A stretch of DNA of 64,000 bases. It comes from Lumnitzera littorea (taxonomy: Eukaryota; Streptophyta; Magnoliopsida; Myrtales; Combretaceae). This document shows positions 1-11,375 of this stretch, piece after piece. The translations under genes were made by a program, and so were the position numbers. The stretch's first letter is position 1, and every line of letters starts with the position of its first letter. The notes beneath the pieces were generated by a model. That model saw only the letters and a list, made by a program, of their open reading frames with translations. It was not told where the DNA came from and did no database searches. Location: contig JAMXBB010000002.1 in assembly GCA_024138015.1 (NCBI GenBank), forward strand, positions 48,565,473 to 48,629,472. Reading direction: 5' to 3'.

Positions 1-504
1 AGACTATAATTTTGGGACTATAGTCAAGACTGAAATCTGGACCGAAGGTTCACAAAGAAGTCCACTTTGACTAAACTAGTCTTGAGTTACCTTTTCCTTA
101 AAAATAAGAGTGTTTGAAATCACAAGGCACCACCAGGCGGCTTGGCATCAAGGTCAGGGAGAACATAAGAGGCCCTTTGTGACTATTAAGGGAGTGTTTT
201 CTACTTGTTAGCAAACCTTTTTAAGAAAAAAAGGAGAAAAGAGAAAGTAAAAGCTTGTTACAAATCTTTTATCTATGTCCATGTCGACCTAAGTGGCTAA
301 GTTTTCAATCCATGTCACCTAATTTCAAAAAGTTGACCACAATAATTTAAGTCATTCTCACTCTTTGCAAATGAAGGGGATTATCCCTAATGTCTTTTTT
401 GTCATAAATGGTCTTCACCAAATTCTTTGTTTGTAAATATTTTTTGAATTACGTAGTCTTTCAGACGAGTTTCTTTCCTCACTTTGCATCTTTCGCTATT
501 ATTA

Positions 505-720
505 GGGCTTTAGCTAGCTCTTAGAGTGTTGACCCCTCTTTTATTCTTTTTAGGGGTCTAGCCAGCCTTTAGGGCATGGTCTTGTCTTTCATTTTTTAGA
601 TTCTAGCCAGTTCTTAGATTGTTGACACCTCTTTTATTCTTTTTAGAGTTCTAATAAGCTCTTAGAGTGATGTCCCCTCTTTTAATCTCTTTTAGGGTAA
701 GTTAGCTCATAAAGTGTTAT
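505..720. repeat. Degenerate tandem repeat, about 47 bp unit, 4-5 copies
   Basis: The phrase CTAGCYAGCTCTTAGAGTG followed by CCCCTCTTTTATTCTTTTTAGGG recurs at about 511, 558, 602 and 649 with many substitutions. It is the first of three adjacent repeat blocks inside the 3' non-coding part of element F. Confidence 0.7.
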
Positions 721-770
721 CACGTATTCCATCCATTCTTTCTAAAGCTCCTCCTTATTCATCAAACTCT

Positions 771-1262
771 CTTCAAGGTCTTAGTGAGCCTACTAGGGGA
801 TTTTCTTCACCAATTTGTTGTAACGAGCCCATAGGGCACCTCTCTTCATCAATTCCCCGTAGTGAGCCCATAGGGCGCTTCCTTATCCATTAGTCTTACT
901 TCAACATTTCAAGGGAGCCCTTAGGAAGCTTCCTTTCATCATTAATTTCTTCAAGTGAGCCCTTAAGGCACTTTCTTTCATCATTAATTTCTCTTAAGCG
1001 AGCCTAAAGGGCACATCTCTTCATTGAATCCTCCTAGTGAGCCCAAAGGGTACTTCCTTTCATCATCGATTCCTTTTAGCAAGCCTGTTGGGCACTTTCT
1101 TTCACTAATTTCTCTCAAGCGAGCCCATAGGGTGATTCCCTTCATCGAATCCTCTTAATGAGACCAAAAAGTGCTTCCTTTCATCATTGATTCCTTGTAA
1201 CGAGCCCATAAGGTGCTTTCCTTTACCAATTCTTCTTAAGCAAGCCTAAAAGGGCGCTTTCT
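771..1262. repeat. Degenerate tandem repeat, about 39-51 bp (mostly 40-43) unit, about 12 copies
   Basis: Units carry AGTGAGCCCAWAGGGCRCTT followed by CTTTCATCATYRATTTC. GAGCC anchors lie near 785, 825, 864, 915, 957, 1000, 1039 and 1080 and continue to about 1250. Spacing varies, so this is an old, diverged array. Confidence 0.75.
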
Positions 1263-1264
1263 CT

Positions 1265-2035
1265 CATCATCGATTTTGGTTTAGAGCTGCTAGTCCCTTA
1301 GAGACGCTTTCGCCTAAATTAGTGAGCTTAAAAGAGCACGATCAGGTTTTCCAAGTCGATTCTAGTTTAGGGTTATTAGTCCTTTATAGATGTTCCCTCT
1401 TAAATTAGAGAGCTTAGAAAAGTACGACTTGGTTTTTCAAATCGATTTTAGTTTAAGGTTGCTAGTCTCCTAGAGACGCTCTAGCCTAGGTTAATGAGCT
1501 CAGAAGAACACGGCCAAGTTTTCCAAATTGATTCTAGTTTAGGGCTACTAATCCCCTAGAAATACTCCTACTTAGGTTAGTGAGCTCAAAAGAGCATGAC
1601 CAGGTTTTCCAAATTGATTCTAGTTTAAGGTTATTAGTCCCTTAGAGACGCTCCCTTCCAGGTTAGTGAGCTTAAAATAGCATAACTAGGTTTTCTAAAT
1701 CAATTCCAGTTTAAGGCTGTTAGTCCCCTAGAGATGCTATCACCAAGGTTAGTGAGCTTAGAAGAGCATGACTAGGTTTTCCAAATTGATTCTAGTTTAG
1801 GGCTGCTAGTCCTTGAGAGACACTTCCTCTTAGGTTAGTGAGTGTTAAAGAGTACGACTAAGTTTTCTATGTCGCTAGTTTCCTAAAGACAAAACTACCT
1901 AAGTTAGTGAGCTCAAAAGAGTATGCCTAGTTTCTCCAAATCAATTCCAGTTAAGGGCTATTAGTCCCCTAAAGACACTCTCGCTTAGGTTAGTCAACTT
2001 AAAAGAGCACGACCAAGTTTCAAAATGATGTTTTC
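1265..2035. repeat. Tandem repeat, 86 bp unit, about 9 copies
   Basis: The phrase GATTCTAGTTTAGGGCT starts near 1358, 1444, 1530, 1616, 1701 and 1788, a spacing of 85-87 bp. Each unit has two halves, one with CTAGTCCCCTAGAGACGCT and one with TTAGTGAGCTCAAAAGAGCA. The second half resembles the roughly 42 bp unit of the preceding array, which suggests the 86 bp unit arose as a dimer. The last copies (about 1860-2030) are shortened. Confidence 0.8.
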
Positions 2036-3206
2036 TGGCCAGCTCCTAGGATGCTAAACCTTTCTAAACTCATTCGACTAGCTCTTAGAGCACCTTCTCT
2101 CCCTTTCACCAAATCCCTAGTTGTAGCGCTCCTTAAGATAAATTCTACTCTTAAGGTAAAAATAATATCTTTTTTATCTTTGTGGTGAAGTTTTGCTCAA
2201 GCTTTACCACAAAGAGGGATAGTTATAGACACCCCATTTTTGTCCTTTTTTATTTTTTAATTTTTTTTTTAGAATAGGATAAAGAGTCCAAAATTTAAAA
2301 AAAATAGAAAATTTAATAAAAGCCAAAAAATAAGAAATTTAGAAAAGAGTAAAAAAATTAAAAATTTAGGAAAGATTACAAAAATTGAAAATTCACAAAA
2401 AATAGAAAAAAAAATAGAAGATTTAAGAAATTTAGAAAATAATAAATTTTTTTAGATAGTTTAATAGAATATAATAGAATTTTTTAATTTAGATTAAAAT
2501 AAGGAGAGAACCATTGAATTTGGATTTAAATTTGAATTTAATCTAGGCTGACCTAGTCTTAATTATATATATGGACAAGACATATGCCTATGGCTTAACA
2601 GATAAGCACTTGGAATTAGCATTGGATTAAGTTAAAGGTCTGGAGTTTAAATCTTACTAGGCACAAAGTGCTTTTTCCTTTTTGAAAGGAAAAGTATATA
2701 TAATAGTATTAATAAGATCTTAATGTGCATTTAAGATAGGATTTTTCTAAAAAAACAGGAACTTGGTGCGGACCAGAATTTGGTTTGTAAATTTTAATAA
2801 GACATGAAGCCTTAATTGGAAAGCAATAGAAGGTGATGCGCCATTGTTTTCTAACCACGTGCGTGCGCGTTGCACGTGCTTCACACATGACTTGCACCCC
2901 CCATTTCCTCTTCCTCCCCAATTTTCTCTATTGTTTTCTAGTTTTCTTCCCTTTCGATCAAGCCACTTTAAGCCATTTTTTTGCCGCTTTTATTACACAA
3001 TTTCACCAAATTAATGGTGAAATCATGTAAGACGTATAGCCTATTTTCAAATTCATCCCAAAACCCATCTAAATTCAGTTGTTTATACAGTTAAATTGAG
3101 CTCAAAAATAGAAAAAAAATTCATTAAGCATAAAAAATGCCACTGATTTGATTTTGCTAATTAATGGTTTCCTTGACTTTTTATGCATGTTCAAGCTTCG
3201 TTTAAG

Positions 3207-3214
3207 TATAAATA
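3207..3214 (+). promoter_or_regulatory. TATA box of LTR F
   Basis: TATAAATA followed by AGAGGTTAGAGAACACA and a CT-rich stretch, the usual arrangement at a plant LTR transcription start. Inferred from sequence only. Confidence 0.5.
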
Positions 3215-4368
3215 GAGGTTAGAGAACACACAACAATCTCCTACCCGAGCTTAATCTTGAGTTTCTCTCTCTAGCCTAAACCATTTCTCTCTCTAAAATT
3301 CTCATCGATTAGGTTAGTCTTGAAGCAATTCATCTATTCCATCATGCTTTCCACCCTTTAAAACCCTTAGGTACACTACCATCGTGTCTCTACCAACCAT
3401 CGCTTGAAGGAGGCAACCACCACCATCGGCGACCAAGCACAAAAAACCAACAAACCACCACCGTAGTGCCATGGCATCAAGTCTAACCCCTATTCACCAA
3501 TAAGATACTCACAAATGCAACTTCACCCACTCGATTGAGTACTCGTATTGTTTCGAGAAATGCTGCATTGCTATTGCTACTCCTTCTTCACTACAAGCCG
3601 ACCCAAGCTAATCCAAAGTTGACCCGAGTTGATCTGAAGCTGACTCGAGCTGATTTAAAGTTGACTTAAGCCTACCCAATTGCATCATTTTTTTTTCTTT
3701 TTCTTTTATTTATTTATTCATTACTCATGTAATTGTAAATGCAAAAAAAAAAAAAAAAAAAGAGGTAAGAGAAGAAAAAAAACCTAAAAAAAGGAGAAAA
3801 AGAAAAGAAACAAAAAAAAAAGAAGAAGGAAAAGGATAAAATGGGATAGTTTAGTTTTCTACATAAAATAGGACAAAGTAGAATAAAATAGAGAAAAATG
3901 ACAAAAAAATTAAAAATTAAAAAAAAAATATTTTACCACTTAGAAAAAATTAATTTTCCAAATAAGTAAACATGAACCAATCCCTTTTCAAAAAATAAGA
4001 CACTTTTATAATTTTTCAATAATAGTAGAAAACCCTAATTTAGGTCCCTTTAGAGTTTTTTTAAATAAACTCGAATAAAAGTAAAATGTAAATCCGACTA
4101 ATTTTCAAAAGTTAGAATATACTCAACTCGCTAAAATTTTCATTAAAAGAGCTACATACATTTAATCCCGAATAGCGGATACGTTGACACTTTCAAGGTG
4201 ATAATAAAAAATAAAAAATTAGTTTTTCCACTTTTAGTTACTCAATTCAGTAAAAAATAAAAAAAAAATCTTAGATTTCTTCTAATTTAGTTTAAATTTA
4301 TCCAATTTGATAGGATAGGACTTGATTCATTAATTAATGATTGAAGTTCGTCTTTATAGGATAGTTTT

Positions 4369-5224
4369 TTATAGGAGTCAAGCTACAGGACCTCTAACTC
4401 GCAGTCGAACTCAAGGACTAGAGGGGTTGGCATGACAAATCTTTATGTTCCAACCAACCTTTGTCGAAGCTGAGTACTTACTTGCCGAGTCACCTTTAAT
4501 GCAGTACTAAATAACCGCCCTTTATTCTGTGTTATGCCAAGTTGATGACTACTCTAATGCCGAGCCGACCAATCACTCAGCATCATCCTTGCCGAGAGGT
4601 CGAGAGATAGGGAATCCAGACTGATTAGGCCATTCTTACTTCAACAAGCTTACTCGTCTAAACCTTTTGTTCGTATTTCCTAACAATCTTGCCAATGCAG
4701 CATCGCCACGTATACAGTATCGTATGAAGAATCTGTAGTACCAATGATTGATTTCCTTGTATATTCACTTTTATCCTATTGTATCATATACATTGTTTCT
4801 TTAAGAAATGTCCTTATTGTCTTTTCCCTTTTGGGCAAGTTGTCCTAACTTACGGGTATAAATACCCTTGTCTTTGTAGCTGCAACAGAGTAGATTACCT
4901 TCAACACACTTAGGTACTTTCTTTCTTGCATAAACATTGCTTGTTTACTCTCAATATTACTCTTATCCTTTTTCTTAAGCAATGTTAGATGGCGAGTAAC
5001 CTCACTAGACCATTTCGTGCATCATATTGAATTGTGCCGTGAGTCATCGGAAGTTCCTTTGATGCGTCACATCCTCTAGAACTATTTGTGGGTTTTTGCT
5101 TATTGTTCCATTCATCTTTATCACTCTTTTCGTACATTTCCCCATTAACCCTTTTTCGAGCTCTCCGTAAGCTTGGATCCATCTAGCAACCGGTCTTATT
5201 TGTTCTTGGTCACGGTTTGCACTA
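4369..5224 (+). mobile_element. Solo LTR of gypsy family A (copy 1)
   Basis: It matches the other family A LTRs of the window over its full length (33802-34660, 57311-58300, 60515-61379), including GGTATAAATACC around the TATA box and the GGTCTGTAACA-like end. The ends have decayed from TG...CA to TT...TA, but both sides carry the same 5 bp target duplication, GTTTT (4364-4368 and 5225-5229). No internal region is attached, so this is a solo LTR left by LTR-LTR recombination, inserted in the 3' LTR of element F. Confidence 0.85.
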
Positions 5225-5578
5225 GTTTTAAAATGTAATTTTAAGGGATTAAATCTAAATTTGGAAAGTTTATGGTATTTGTAAGAGTTTAAAAAGCTTA
5301 ACCCCCAAACTTAATTTTTGGTTCTTAAAATCATTTATAAATTTGGTTTTATAATAAGGACCAATAGTTAAATTATAACCAATTCACCCAATTGGTTATA
5401 ATTTAACTTTTTTTCCTGACTTTAGTTTGGTGATGACTCTAAAATATTTTCAAAATACAAAAGAACTAGTTTTCTTTAAACCCTAGTTGGGAATCAGTAT
5501 TAAACAGGTAGGGTTTAATATTAATCAGTTTAAAAAAGACTTATTTATAAAAATCGAAAAAAAATCGAGCTCGACACA

Positions 5579-8500
5579 TGTCTTTCCAAAAGTACATCAT
5601 GTCCTTAGTAGAGTGTTTATGAAATCCTTATTGACTTTTAAATAAGTTTTATTAGAGGAAAGCATCATTGACTCCATGTTATTCCTTTTGTGGAGAGGTA
5701 AGGCCACTGGAGCATATGCTTTTAGCATGTGCATGAGTGGATGCCATGTGCTTTAGATGTTCAAAAATGAGAACAAATAAGCCCAAGGTTAAGTGAAAGG
5801 CTTCAATGATACTAATATGTTAGGTGTCTTAATGAGTAGTGGGTAAGTAATAATAAAAAAAAAAATGCTAATATGTAATAACACTGACCTATTATCATTA
5901 ATACATATTTAAATATCATTGGTACTAACCTGTCATTCATCAAAACAAGTGGCATGTTAGTACTAATGGATCTTTTTTTCCAAGGTTAAGCATTTGATAG
6001 AGTTGTTTAAGCAAGTGGTTGGAGGGGACTTTCATTCAACGGTTAAAAGGAATTTGCAAGTGGAGAAAGTAAGTTAGTAGCCAAGAGTATATGGAAATAG
6101 TGGTGCAAATATTTTCTTATGATAAGAATTTAGATCTTATAGAGTTGTTGAGTAAGGGTTTTATAGTTTTCAAAAACCCTTGAGAAGGAGGAATAATGTT
6201 ACAACAAAATTAGGAATTCAAAGAACTCTAGAGCTTTGGAAAAGCAAACATAAGCATGCTTTAGTTATGATATGTTAAAGGTGAATGTGGATTGTTCATG
6301 ATGTGACAAAAATATTTAGTAATTGGAGGCCTATTAACGACGTGGTTAGATTATGTTTATAAGTGAATACCTAAAGGAGATACTTAAGGTATTACATCAG
6401 TATTCTAAGTAACTTTCATTTTTAAACAACTCTTCATTTTATAAATGAATACTTTACCAAAGTTATTACCAATTTTTTAAATCTTTTACGGATCTCATAT
6501 TTTAATTACTTTTCAAATCAATATATAAAGTTAATATTTTATTATTATTATATGTTATATAATAATATTTTATTTACTTTTACTAAAATATAAGAATTAA
6601 AAATTAAAAAAATTAGAATTACTGTATAGAACAATAAAAACTGCGCAATATTGTCAATTGTATGAAAAATTGGGTTAAACTAACTTCTTGTTTATCATAA
6701 TGTCAAACTTCAAAAGGTAAAAGAAGAGGTTTTTATATATTTACTGATTCAATCAGATAAAAGTTATACAAATACAAATTATATAGAAAATTACATAAAG
6801 ACCATTGCTAATTGCGTGTTTTAGATTCAATTTTGCAATAGTTTGTATATGTTACAATTATGATATGTGACTACATTTGGCACAGTTAAAATCACATATT
6901 TTAAATATAATTTTCAACTATGTCAAAAGAATGTCACATGCTAATATGTAACATTTATATATCATAACAAAATTTTATTTCTTAAATTTGATTTTGCAGT
7001 GGTAATTAGGTAATTAATTTATGTAATATTTTTTAAGGATTGATAGACATATGTTATACTTATAAAAGAAATTAAAAGAAGGTTGAGTACTCATGCTTAG
7101 TTAAGCACCTTTCTTCTCCAAGGTACCATTAAGCACTTATAGTTTATGAAAGAAAGTGTAGTGCTTAGCACAAGCTCCCTCACAAATATATCCTTAGTGA
7201 TAGCTCAAGTAGAAGAGTGAAGGATTGCTAGAAGATTATATAGTGAGTGAAAGTAGAGGAACAAAGATAGGTTTGTGTCATTTCAATTGGTGGTTAAACC
7301 ACCATCTATTCTCCAAAACTTCTTATTAATGAATTTAATGATTTTAGTGATGTAATATGTGCCTTAGTTGATTATAGGTGAAGTATTGATATAAGACTAT
7401 TGATTGAAAAGGGGGGAAAAAAAAACCACTCACATGGAAGAGATCGTTGAGAGCTTAGATTGGTATGTAGGTGAGCATAGTTATGGTCTAGGTGTTGAAG
7501 GTGGAGCGAATTAATGGGGTTACATTTTGCACTTAGGGTTTTAGGTTGTAATAGGTTAGTGAGTTCATCTTATGTAGCTTAGTTTGTGGTTAGTTGACAA
7601 GTTTGCTTGTGATTGGTAGAATATTGGTTGAATCAGCCATGGAAGGTTTATTGAGGGTGCTAAAGTAGTTTGTTCAAGTTAAAGAAATATTTTTCATTTT
7701 CTTTTCTTTTTTGGCCATATCATTAGATTAATTATTAAAAGAATTAATTTTTTTTAAATTTAAATATTTATGAGTTTTCATCATTGGACTATGTATTATC
7801 TTGAATGTAAAATTGTGTAATTTGAAAAGAAAAGTGATATTATAATTTCTTAATGAGTTGTGGTGAGTTTTTAATGGATGAAAGCCACTACATTAGTGAT
7901 GGTCTAATGGAGTTATTAGGAAGTGATATTAATAACACATAGTCATAGAGGCATGATTTTAAATAATATTAGAGTTGGAAGATGACATGAGGATCAATTT
8001 AATGGGTAAACATACCACATATTATACATATATGGTATGTGAATACCAATAAAATGTTAACATATATAATTGTGAGTGGTGATTGATTTAAAAACTACCT
8101 ATTCTATTCCTATTCATGTCAAAATTTAATTAAGGCGACACCTAATGAGTCTTTCTTCAGGATAACACAACTTTAGGTAAGATATCTAGTATTGTCCCAA
8201 GAAAGAATATACATCAAAATCATATTTAGTTGAAATTTTAAATATATAAAGTTTAGGAAGTGTGCCAAATTGTAAACATTAATAAATTCATCAATTTAAT
8301 GGAAAAAGGAAAAAAATACCAAAAAAAAAATTACACAAATGTTGCTTTTGGAAAAATATTTTCAAGAATAAGACATTTGAAATTGTTTTTTGAATAGGCA
8401 ATTTCAACATGAACTGAAACGGTATCTTTAAGAGGCGATTTCATCTTAAATAAAGTAAAATAACATTTTGGTAAAATCGCATCTTGAAAAAACAATTTTA

Positions 8501-9040
8501 CTTGATTAAGATATGATTTCATTTTGAATCAAGTAAAATTACTTTTTAAAGAGACAATTTTAAATATCATATTTTTTTAGAATATTTTCCCAAGAACGGT
8601 ATTTTCAGGATTTTTATTTTTATTTTTTTGCTTTTTTTTTTTTTTCCCGTCGATTTAATAGTTCAACTCCCTTTCTTCTTCAAAAATTAGTTTACATATG
8701 TAATGATAAGATACATGCACACGTAACTATTGAAACTTCTATTTCCTATGCCATCGCCATCTACTCTAAGGCTGATAACCTTTACAAGATAAAAAATACT
8801 GGAGCTATCTTGTAATTTTATGTAATGGTAGAGCCGTGCTCTAATTGAGCATTTGCAAATTGATGTAGCTCGTAAGACAATAAAACAAGAATCCGAAAAC
8901 ATAAAACTTTTAGGATATGTTTTCGAGAGCATTCATCCACAAAAATAGGAGTTCTCAGTTGTCGGGCATTTATAGTCAATGTGATTTTAATGCTATCTCA
9001 AAATTTTCCAATGGAAATTAAAATTCAATATCTCTAATAT
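5579..9040. other. Unassigned AT-rich DNA
   Basis: I see no gene, long reading frame or recognisable transposon domain. Short A/T runs are common. A small repeat group lies at 8395-8560 and is listed separately. Confidence 0.6.
8395..8560. repeat. Short imperfect direct repeats with a GCGATTTCAT core
   Basis: CGATTTCATCTTAAATAAAG at about 8441 is echoed by TGATTTCATTTTGAATCAAG at about 8514, 73 bp apart. Related phrases (GCAATTTCAACATGAA, AAATCGCATCTTGAA) lie between or before them. Likely a decayed local tandem duplication. Confidence 0.5.
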
Positions 9041-9751
9041 ACACCACTAGGAGAGGGTTATTCCCTGGTTCACCGCTCTGAATAATTTATAAATTTTATA
9101 TAATCAAATTAATATTTTCTATTTTTTAAAATAAAGTTAATCTCGTCCACCTTATTGGAATGTTTTGGCTATGTCCTCGCCCATGCTTAGATGTTTTGAA
9201 CATATATAGAGTTTTTATTGAATTTGGGTTTCCCGTGGACTTCTTCAAAGCCGAGCATAATATTAATAAGTCTTAAAAGTTTTTTGAAATTTGTTAGATG
9301 ATATTTAATACTAACAATCTCATTTGGGATTCCTAGATGCCACACACCAATATTCTATGACGTTAACTTTAAAAACCTTTGTCCCTAAATTTCTTGAATA
9401 CAAATTCTTAATTTTTTCTATTTATATGATGGACACGCTTTTAAGATTTAAAATGAAAAAAGAGAGAGAACAACTTGTACATTAAAAAAGCAATGGACAT
9501 ATGTGAAAGTAAAGAAGAGGAAAGAAAAAGATTAGTCTATGCGTGCTCAAAAAATCACATGGACCTCCCAAATACTCAGCAATACTTGCACTATGTTTGA
9601 AATGAGGAAGAAATGGGAAAGGAAAAGAAAATGTAGACATAAAAAAGAATTTCTTTGTTTGGGAAATGAAGGAAGGGGAAGGAAATTGATTTAGAATGGA
9701 AATTTTTTCTTAGGCTTACAAAAACAATCTTGTTGAAATGTGGTGAGATTT

Positions 9752-10042
9752 TGTAACGACCCAACCATTTGTTTTAGCATGGAACGCCGTACACTTAACT
9801 TTGTAGCTCCACATACTTCAAACTGTTGCACCAAAAGGTAAGTACGTTAAAACTCTTTCTACTGATATATTGTCTGCTTTAGAGTGAAATTTTGAACGAT
9901 TTTATCTTTTAGTGCAGTAGCTTTCAAAGAGATCATCCATCTTGGAATTAATAGACTTTAGAAATTTGATGTATTTAAAGTCACCATATCAAGGTGTCTA
10001 GATAATTAAAGTTTGATCATCAAGTATTTACGAGGTATTATA
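9752..10042. mobile_element. 291 bp solo LTR-like insertion starting TGTAACGACCC
   Basis: It is absent from the paralogous place in copy 2 (about 13500). The 5 bp duplication GATTT flanks it on both sides (9747-9751 and 10043-10047). It starts TGTAACGACCCAACC and ends GAGGTATTATA, so the right end has lost the terminal CA. The start resembles terminal sequences of plant gypsy or short (TRIM-like) LTRs. No coding capacity. Orientation undecided. Confidence 0.7.
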
Positions 10043-10667
10043 GATTTGGAAAGAATTAATGTAAAATTATAATTTTAGCCGTGGAATAAAAGTACAATTA
10101 AATGTTATAGGGACTTTTATAACATTTTGCTATAATAAAAAATAATATTATTAATCTTCCCTCACTTTCCTTTCTTCCTTATACAAATAAGAAAATAAAT
10201 AATTTTTTCCTTCACTTTATTTATTTTTTAATTCATTCCTTTCACCTTTACTTCCATAATCCTTTTCCTTTCACCAAACACAGTGATCTTGACTTCTAGA
10301 ATTCACACCAAGCACTTGGCCTTAAAGGTGTTTTTATAGGAAAATATCTTATTGGGGGATCATCGTATTTAATCGTTGGTTGGTTTCTAGTGGTAGGTAG
10401 AAAACAAGAGGACATCCAGAGCGGATGAAAATGAAGTTCCTCCTAAATAGCCAATGGAAGACACTAGCGACAAACTTACGTAATTGATTATTGAGACATA
10501 TCTACCTCATCAGATGAAAATCCCAATTCAGATCATAAAGGATATTTGTCAGCAGATGAAATGTGAGGTTACTCGGCTATAGCACTCTAAAAATAAGATC
10601 AAGGCCATTCCATTAGGTATGGCCTACAATAGGATAATTGAATGCATTAAGTTTTAGAAGTGCTTCT

Positions 10668-11375
10668 TAGAGCTATGTAAACGGGTGGATTGTAATAAAA
10701 TATTTGATCTATCGAACTCACTAAAAAGTTGATAGAATATTATCCGATAGAGTACTATAGGATTTTGGGATGAGTGTTGAGATATGATTAAAAACCTGTT
10801 AAAATTATAGGATAAGTTTTGGGTTTAAAAAAAATCTGTTGAAAGATTTATTACTCGATAAAAATAATATACTAATAATATAATATTAACTAAATAAAAG
10901 CAAATGAAAAGTAAAGTAACTAAATTATTTATCATCATCTTACATCCTTAACCCTAATTCCTACTCCAATTTCCATCAACCTCTATTATCTTCACGTATC
11001 TATTCTCTTCTTCTTCATGTTTTGGTGTTATCTAAATATATTATAAATGAAGTATAGTATGTTTTTGTGACTTCTTCTCTAATAAGTTTTCATTGCGTTA
11101 CCCATGTTTTATAAATATAAATAATACAAATCTATTTCCTATATAATTAATAATGAAGTAAAAAAATAGTTCTTTGTAAAAAAATTTTTTTAAAAAATAA
11201 TAAATAGGTTTTGCAAATTAGGAAATAGATATCTCATCAAGGTAATAAGATGGATTTTGGGTATAAGACTAAAAACCCTATAAAATTTTGAAACAGATCA
11301 AAAACCTTATTAGAATAGTGGAAGAATTTTTGGCTTCTTATAATCTATCTTAAACTCACTCCGTTTATATCTTTA
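10668..11375. mobile_element. Non-autonomous hAT-type DNA transposon, 708 bp
   Basis: It is absent from the matching position in copy 2 (about 14130). The left end TAGAGCTATGTAAACGGG pairs with the right end, whose reverse complement reads TAAAGATATAAACGGAG, giving imperfect terminal inverted repeats with a shared TATRTAAACGG core. The flanks carry an 8 bp duplication with one mismatch (GTGCTTCT at 10660-10667, GTGCTTTT at 11376-11383). Eight-base duplications and TA-starting ends fit the hAT superfamily. No transposase frame is visible. Confidence 0.7.

Larger units (their letters stand above)
1..2223 (+). mobile_element. 3' internal, non-coding part of a large LTR element (F), rich in tandem repeats
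   Basis: No open protein domain is visible here. The stretch ends in a purine-rich tract (about 2207-2223, ending AAAGAGGGATAG) directly before a sequence starting TATAGACACCCCATTTTTG. That resembles common plant Ty3/gypsy LTR starts (TGTAGACACCCC) with one change in the terminal TG. Blocks of tandem repeats between pol and the 3' LTR are known in Tat/Ogre-type gypsy elements and in large non-autonomous derivatives, so this is my reading. The body and 5' LTR would lie left of the window. The family is inferred only from the termini and the repeats; orientation is set by the purine tract. Confidence 0.5.
2224..5578 (+). mobile_element. Probable 3' LTR of element F, interrupted by a solo LTR
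   Basis: It begins TATAGACACCCC after the purine tract and plausibly ends near 5578 in TCGAGCTCGACACA. Without the nested solo LTR and its TSD it is about 2.5 kb. It holds a good TATA box (TATAAATA at 3207-3214) followed by a CT-rich leader, as expected for the U3/R boundary of a plant LTR. A-rich low-complexity DNA fills about 3690-4000. The right end is uncertain because the matching 5' LTR and its TSD are outside the window. Open frames inside are short and unsupported. Confidence 0.45.

Noticed and set aside
505..2035. Regular repeats that could suggest a CRISPR array
   Set aside because: Units are contiguous and degenerate, without unique spacers, and the sequence is plant nuclear DNA.
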